Shown here piece after piece: positions 60,010 through 64,000 of a DNA stretch of 64,000 nucleotides. How positions within the stretch are numbered: position 1 is the first letter of the stretch; every line of letters starts with the position of its first letter. This DNA is from Plebeiibacterium marinum (lineage in GTDB: Bacteria; Bacteroidota; Bacteroidia; Bacteroidales; Marinilabiliaceae), in assembly GCF_026013615.1 (NCBI RefSeq), contig NZ_JAPDPI010000012.1:1-64000 (forward strand), written 5' to 3'. The translations under genes and the position numbers were made by a program. The notes under the pieces were generated by a model. That model saw only the letters and a program-made list of their open reading frames with translations, did not search any database and was not told where the DNA came from.

Positions 60010-61569
60010 ATGGAAAAAACAAAGTTTAAATATACAGTACCCAACAGTAACAAACTCCGGAGTCAGCTTAGAAACGAAGCCCGGGTGTTTGTGAAAAACC
60101 AGTTGCTGAGTCCCCCTTTGTCGATGAATTCATTGATTGCTTTGGCCAATGATTTTATGATTCAAAACCAGGTGGATCATGACATTAAAGGATGGTTGAT
60201 GGTGGAGATGAATAATGCCATCTGGCTCGATACGGTTGCTTCCATCCCTCATGAAAAAAGAATTCTGCTGTTGCCCAAATGTTTAAGCAATTCAAAGAAT
60301 TGCAAGGCTGAGATTGATGATTTAGGTTTACTATGCAACTTATGTGGAGGTTGTAATATTCCTGATTTACAAACCAAAGCAGAAGAATTGGGCATGATGA
60401 GTTTAGTGGCCGAGGGGTTTACTTCGGTAATTGGCCTGGTTGAAAGCGGGGTAATTGATGCTGTGATTGGGGTGAGTTGCCTTGAATCCCTGGAGAAGGC
60501 CTTCCCCTTATTAATCAATCATGCCATACCCGGGCTGGCCATTCCTTTAAATGTTGATGGATGTAAGGATACAACCGTAGATGAGGATTATGTACTTCAG
60601 ATTATGGAAATGCAAGATGTTCAGGAAGCCCCGCTTTTGGATTACGACCAGTTGAAGTCTACCATAAAAACATGGTTCACTAAAGAAAACCTTGAAAAAG
60701 TGCTGACTGCTTCAAACGACCAGACCTCCATGATTACCATAAAATGGATGAGTGAGGAAGGGAAACGCTGGAGACCTTACTTATTAGCGGCTACTTACAT
60801 GGCGCTAAACGGAAAAAATGAAATTCCGGAAGAAGTACAACTTGCCGCCATTGCCATTGAGTGTTTCCATAAAGCTTCGTTGGTTCATGATGACATAGAG
60901 GATGAAGATGCAATCAGGTATGGAAAAGAAACCATCAATGCCGCATACGGGGTTCCCATAGCAATAAACGTTGGTGACATGTATTTAGGCGAAGGCTATC
61001 GTTTATTGTCGCAATGTAAACATATGGAGTTATTCAAAGTGGCCTCTGATGCCCATATCGCATTATGCAAGGGACAGGGAATGGAGCTGGAATGGAGTAA
61101 AAAACCTACAGCCCTGGATATGGATTTTGTGCTGGATATCTTTTGCCATAAAACAGTCCCCGCGTTTGAGGTTTCCCTGCTAATGGGTGCCATCTGCGTT
61201 AATAACAACGAAGAGGTTAAAAAACACCTGAGTGAATATTCAAAAGCTTTGGGTATTGCTTATCAGTTAAAAGATGATATAGAGGATTTTGCAGATAATA
61301 ATTCATTAAGCATCCGACCCTCATCGGTATTGGCTGCAATATGCGATATTAATCGTGATGAATTGTTTATTCATACCATGTTACACCATACTGACGTCAA
61401 AACATTTTTAAGAGCCGATGAGAATACAGACTTATTGAACAAAGCTCTGAAAACGGTTCATAACATGGCCAATGAATACCACAATCAGGCTTTGGGCATC
61501 ATAGAAAAGATTTCTAATGTTGAATTGAAAAGACTCTTATTCAGAGTAACTCAAAAGATATTAAAATGA
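60010..61569 (+). CDS. DUF116-polyprenyl synthase fusion protein
   Basis: 519 residues. The N-terminal half (about 1-220) matches the DUF116 Cys-rich domain: LLPKC (C91), C98, then C109-x2-C112-x2-C115 (LCNLCGGC), and a Rossmann-like VIGVSCLESLEKAF strand. The C-terminal half (about 225-519) is a trans-polyprenyl diphosphate synthase with both Asp-rich motifs: D294-D295-x2-D298 (VHDDIEDED) and D422-D423-x2-D426 (LKDDIEDFAD). Residues before the first motif are small (HKASLVHDD, Ala at -5 and Ser at -4). The Ala at -5 and a Ser/Thr at -4 are shared with long-chain synthases such as IspB (HTATLLHDD), so a product longer than C15 is expected but not proven. It condenses isopentenyl diphosphate units; the role of the DUF116 half is unknown. 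The last four bases overlap the next gene. Confidence 0.86.
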   Translation: MEKTKFKYTVPNSNKLRSQLRNEARVFVKNQLLSPPLSMNSLIALANDFMIQNQVDHDIKGWLMVEMNNAIWLDTVASIPHEKRILLLPKCLSNSKNCKAEIDDLGLLCNLCGGCNIPDLQTKAEELGMMSLVAEGFTSVIGLVESGVIDAVIGVSCLESLEKAFPLLINHAIPGLAIPLNVDGCKDTTVDEDYVLQIMEMQDVQEAPLLDYDQLKSTIKTWFTKENLEKVLTASNDQTSMITIKWMSEEGKRWRPYLLAATYMALNGKNEIPEEVQLAAIAIECFHKASLVHDDIEDEDAIRYGKETINAAYGVPIAINVGDMYLGEGYRLLSQCKHMELFKVASDAHIALCKGQGMELEWSKKPTALDMDFVLDIFCHKTVPAFEVSLLMGAICVNNNEEVKKHLSEYSKALGIAYQLKDDIEDFADNNSLSIRPSSVLAAICDINRDELFIHTMLHHTDVKTFLRADENTDLLNKALKTVHNMANEYHNQALGIIEKISNVELKRLLFRVTQKILK

Positions 61570-62438
61570 AAGGGGGCATTTCTTCAAAGCTATTAAACAG
61601 GCTTAACAAAGGTAAGCTTAGCCTTGGTAATGAAGCCAGGGATTGCTTTGTGAAGTTTATTCAATCTCAATTATTGGATGACCAGTCTTTCAAGGACAAA
61701 TCAGGTATATCCGATTTATATTATACCGGGTTTGGATGGATACTTTGTCTGGTTTTGGGAATCCGGCTCGACACACAAAAGATGTCTGTTTATTTGAAAA
61801 AGCATCAGGAAGGAGACCTGGATCTGATTCACTATGCTTCCCTGAAAAGATGTGAGTTAATACTCCAATTGATGGCATCCGGTAAAATCCTTACCTGGCT
61901 TAGGTTGATAAAAACTCAACCCATAAAACCATTAAATGAATTTAACCACGTCCCTCATCTGGATATTTATGCACCCTATTCACAATTTATATGGATGCTA
62001 TTATTGGAAGCTACCGGAAACAGGAAACAAAGCGATGTGGAAATGCAAAAAGTTTTGACCCAATATCAACTACCCCAGGGAGGGTATAAGAACAGCAGTG
62101 AAGGAGCGTGTGCCACAACAAATGCCACAACGGCAGCCTTATCGGTACTGGGAGAAACAAATGGATATAAAACAAATAAAGATATAGTTGCTCTAAAATC
62201 ATTTCAGGATATAAGCGGAGGCTTTTGGGCTGTCAAATCAGCACCTGTACCTGATTTATTATCTACAGCAACCGCTCTGTTTACATTAAGTTGTTACAAG
62301 GAGGAACCAACCTATCCTCCATCGGATTTTATTGAAGCTCATTGGACAGAATCCGGCGGTTTTGTACCTACATTAATGGATAATAAAAGTGATGTGGAAT
62401 ATTGTTTTTATGGATTATTGGCGTTGGGATGTGTGTGA
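61566..62438 (+). CDS. Prenyltransferase/squalene-oxidase-repeat protein (small terpene-cyclase-like)
   Basis: A 290-residue alpha-alpha barrel protein. Gly-rich QW-like repeats at about 166-176 (QYQLPQGGYKNS), 212-222 (FQDISGGFWAVKS) and 259-266 (HWTESGGFV) are typical of squalene-cyclase beta/gamma domains and protein-prenyltransferase beta subunits. No DxDD acid motif and no zinc ligand set is visible, so it may be a partner domain or lipid-binding module and not a full cyclase. Its ATG overlaps the synthase stop (ATGA), a sign of translational coupling. A 675-bp gene-free stretch follows before a second protein of the same repeat class. Function inferred only from fold and neighbours. Confidence 0.78.
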   Translation: MKGGISSKLLNRLNKGKLSLGNEARDCFVKFIQSQLLDDQSFKDKSGISDLYYTGFGWILCLVLGIRLDTQKMSVYLKKHQEGDLDLIHYASLKRCELILQLMASGKILTWLRLIKTQPIKPLNEFNHVPHLDIYAPYSQFIWMLLLEATGNRKQSDVEMQKVLTQYQLPQGGYKNSSEGACATTNATTAALSVLGETNGYKTNKDIVALKSFQDISGGFWAVKSAPVPDLLSTATALFTLSCYKEEPTYPPSDFIEAHWTESGGFVPTLMDNKSDVEYCFYGLLALGCV

Positions 62439-62632
62439 AAAGAGCGGAGGGCAGAGGGCGGAGGGCGAAGGGCTGAGAGTTGAGGGCAGAGAGTGGAGAG
62501 CCAAGAGCAGAGAGCGGAGAGTTGAGGGCCTTGATTAATGAGATGAAGGAAACTGGGAAAAGGGAAAAAGGAGAAAGGAGAAAGGAAATTGATGATTAAT
62601 TGAGTTAAAGAAAGAAGTAATTTAAACGAGAT

Positions 62633-62875
62633 ATATTTTGAAAGATAGAGTTTCAATCTCGAATGGTTCTCCCGGCATCAGCTGGTGAGCCAAAAAACAA
62701 GACACTGTAGTCGGCAAAAGCGGTGTTGGCTAAAGCCTTGAGGCACGAAAGGCAAGTTTCAGCGCTTTCGACGTAGGTACCGTAGTTTTTTTTGTGCGAA
62801 GCAGGTGCAGCCGCCGGACTTTTTGTTTCCTTTTTTGACTGTAGAAAAAAGGAAAAGCCCAGCGGCTTGAGCTAC
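62633..62875. repeat. Hairpin-rich dispersed repeat, copy 2
   Basis: It opens with ATATATTTTGAAA and a GGCATCAGC word. It closes with GCCGGACTTTTTGTTTCC, TTTTTTGACTG, AGAAAAAAGG and GCGGCTTGAGC, which align with the end of the copy at 23645-23870. The middle differs from copy 1, and both are hairpin-rich. Confidence 0.6.
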
Positions 62876-62882
62876 GGAATGA

Positions 62883-62912
62883 GAATGAGAATAAGAATAA
62901 GAATAAGAATGA
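62883..62912. repeat. Hexanucleotide tandem repeat (GAATAA/GAATGA)
   Basis: Five head-to-tail hexamers, GAATGA, three GAATAA and GAATGA, in intergenic DNA. A short simple-sequence tract of unknown role. Confidence 0.6.
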
Positions 62913-62952
62913 AAAAACGATATAATAAAATAAGTAAGAAAAATGAAATTAA

Positions 62953-63005
62953 AAAACCACCTCCCCTCTCCTACGTCGAGGTACTCCTCCTTGGTAAGGA
63001 GGAGA
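62953..63005. repeat. Solo arm of the dispersed GGAGG-type repeat
   Basis: It matches the reverse complement of the left arm of the inverted repeat at 20977-21028 in 36 of 37 outer bases, and ends with its own CTCCTCC-TTGGTAA-GGAGGAG hairpin. Only one arm is present here. Confidence 0.72.
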
Positions 63006-63113
63006 GTTTATTTGCATAATGCATAGCTATTTAAAACAGAAAATAATCAATAACAGGGAGCTGTATTCATACAGTATTCTTAAATTAATTAAAAAGAGAT
63101 AACCAATTAGACA

Positions 63114-64000
63114 ATGCAAAAAAGTAAAACAGATACAATGATCGAATATCTTCAGCATGAACTCCTGAAAAGACGTTCTGAGGACGGATTATGGACAGGA
63201 TTTTTATCATCCAGTGCCATATCTACGGCTGTATCCGTATTTGCTTTATTTATTGAGGACAAGGAAAAACACGCCTCTCTTATTCAAAAAGGTATTCATT
63301 GGTTACATAGCCATATGCTCCCTGACGGATCGTGGGGCGACAGTCCGGAAAGTCCGTCGAACATGACAGCTACACTCCTGTCTTATGCAACACTAAGTGC
63401 CACCGGAGAAGTACCTGAAAAAACCAGGCAGTACATCTTAAATCATTTCAAGGGTTTAACAGATCAGCATATCATTAAAGGCGTGCTCAGCTATTATGGT
63501 AAGGATTTAACCTTTTCTGCCCCAATTTTGGTGATGTGCGCTTTGGCTGGCGTTATTTCTTCATGGAAAGAGATTCCTCAACTCCCCTTCGAGGTTTCAG
63601 TATTACCCCAAAAACTATTCAGGTTTTTCAAACTTCCTGTTGTAAGCTATGCTATTCCTGCTTTGATTGCTGTTGGTATTTTAAGGTATAAAAAAGGGAG
63701 AAAGAATGCTATCCGACAGTCATTTATTGCCCCATCGTTAAGGATACTTACAAAACTTCAGCCTTCAAACGGTGGTTTTCTTGAGGCCGCACCACTTACC
63801 GGTTTCGTAGCGATGTGCATGTGTGGATCAGGTTTCCAGAAACACACAACTACGCAAAAAGCAATTGAATTTCTTACAGATTCTGTTCGTGACGATGGTT
63901 CATGGCCTATTGACACCAATCTCTCATCCTGGGTAACAGCACTAAGTGTAAGGGCTTTGGGAAACAGCATAGAGAATCCGGAATATTTGGCAAGTCAAAT
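63114..64000 (+). CDS. Squalene-cyclase-like (prenyltransferase repeat) protein, 3-prime truncated by window end
   Basis: The first 295 residues are visible and the frame runs off the window. It starts MQKSKTDTMIEYLQHELLKRR and shows QW-type repeats: W63 with DGSWGDSP at about 71-78, SNGGFLEAAP near 218 and DDGSWPIDTNLSSW at about 260-273. A DGSWG block near the N-terminus is typical of squalene-hopene/oxidosqualene cyclases and of a looser family of prenyltransferase-repeat proteins. The acid DxDD motif is not in the visible part; it may lie beyond the edge. The start has no competing upstream ATG. Same direction as the synthase operon, so it could be the cyclase that uses its product; this is inference. 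Confidence 0.75.
   Translation, partial: MQKSKTDTMIEYLQHELLKRRSEDGLWTGFLSSSAISTAVSVFALFIEDKEKHASLIQKGIHWLHSHMLPDGSWGDSPESPSNMTATLLSYATLSATGEVPEKTRQYILNHFKGLTDQHIIKGVLSYYGKDLTFSAPILVMCALAGVISSWKEIPQLPFEVSVLPQKLFRFFKLPVVSYAIPALIAVGILRYKKGRKNAIRQSFIAPSLRILTKLQPSNGGFLEAAPLTGFVAMCMCGSGFQKHTTTQKAIEFLTDSVRDDGSWPIDTNLSSWVTALSVRALGNSIENPEYLASQ

Larger units (their letters stand above)
62439..63113. repeat. Gene-free repeat-rich gap between the two cyclase-like genes
   Basis: 675 bp with no credible gene. In order: a purine-rich degenerate tract of GAGGGCAGAG/GAGAGCGGAG words (about 62440-62600); a copy of the hairpin-rich repeat (62633-62875); a short hexamer array of GAATAA/GAATGA units (62883-62912); and a copy of the GGAGG-type repeat arm (62953-63005). 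About 108 bp of AT-rich DNA then leads to the next ATG and must hold any promoter for it. ORFs here are repeat artefacts. Confidence 0.7.

Noticed and set aside
62883-62912. Possible CRISPR-like or satellite array
   Set aside because: Units are only six bases with no spacers; a simple-sequence tract only.
62408-63019. Short ORFs in the gap between the cyclase-like genes
   Set aside because: They translate purine-rich tracts and repeat copies (Ser/Pro/Leu-rich or Arg-Ile repeats); not genes.

Overview
The window comes from a member of the Bacteroidota, probably class Bacteroidia and probably free-living. The evidence is three SusC/SusD pairs, two hybrid two-component regulators, a FecI/FecR-type sigma/anti-sigma pair, a type IX secretion C-terminal domain, AT-rich intergenic DNA and AT-rich TTTG-type promoter elements. 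I cannot assign genus or species from sequence alone. No tRNA, rRNA, CRISPR array, transposase or phage gene was seen.

Layout. (1) 0.2-18.2 kb is polysaccharide utilization locus 1 (PUL1): a SASA-type esterase, a hybrid two-component sensor/regulator, a GH2 enzyme, a thioredoxin-like secreted protein, SusC/SusD and a second, convergent GH2. (2) 18.5-25.2 kb is a redox/metabolic island: an AraC regulator divergent from a flavodoxin, then a serine acetyltransferase, an MFS exporter, an aldo/keto reductase and an iron-dependent alcohol dehydrogenase. (3) 25.5-46.8 kb is PUL2. It has a beta-helix/GH43 fusion, a 1735-residue multidomain secreted protein with a glycosyl-hydrolase core and T9SS tail, a BNR_4-type propeller protein, a GH88/GH105 unsaturated uronyl hydrolase and SusD/SusC, with a divergent hybrid two-component regulator. 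(4) 46.9-57.6 kb is PUL3: GH43, ECF sigma factor, FecR anti-sigma, SusC with an STN signalling domain, SusD and GH2. (5) 58.0-64.0 kb is a compact cluster that looks like isoprenoid biosynthesis. It holds a two-cluster ferredoxin-like protein, a radical SAM enzyme, a DUF116-polyprenyl synthase fusion, a small protein with prenyltransferase/squalene-oxidase-type repeats and, after a repeat-rich gap, a squalene-cyclase-like protein cut by the window end.

Most notable points. First, three promoters share a closely similar ~34-bp box placed 25-26 bp upstream of a TTTG promoter element: upstream of the flavodoxin, of the iron alcohol dehydrogenase and of the radical SAM/isoprenoid cluster. This suggests one regulon, plausibly controlled by the AraC protein next to the first site, that joins an electron carrier and an oxidoreductase to the isoprenoid cluster. 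Second, that cluster has an unusual domain fusion and does not match any pathway I know by name. Third, GH43 and FecR in PUL3 are preceded by the same ECF-type promoter with identical spacing. Fourth, several families of short palindromic repeats are scattered through intergenic DNA, two of them with copies about 40 kb apart.
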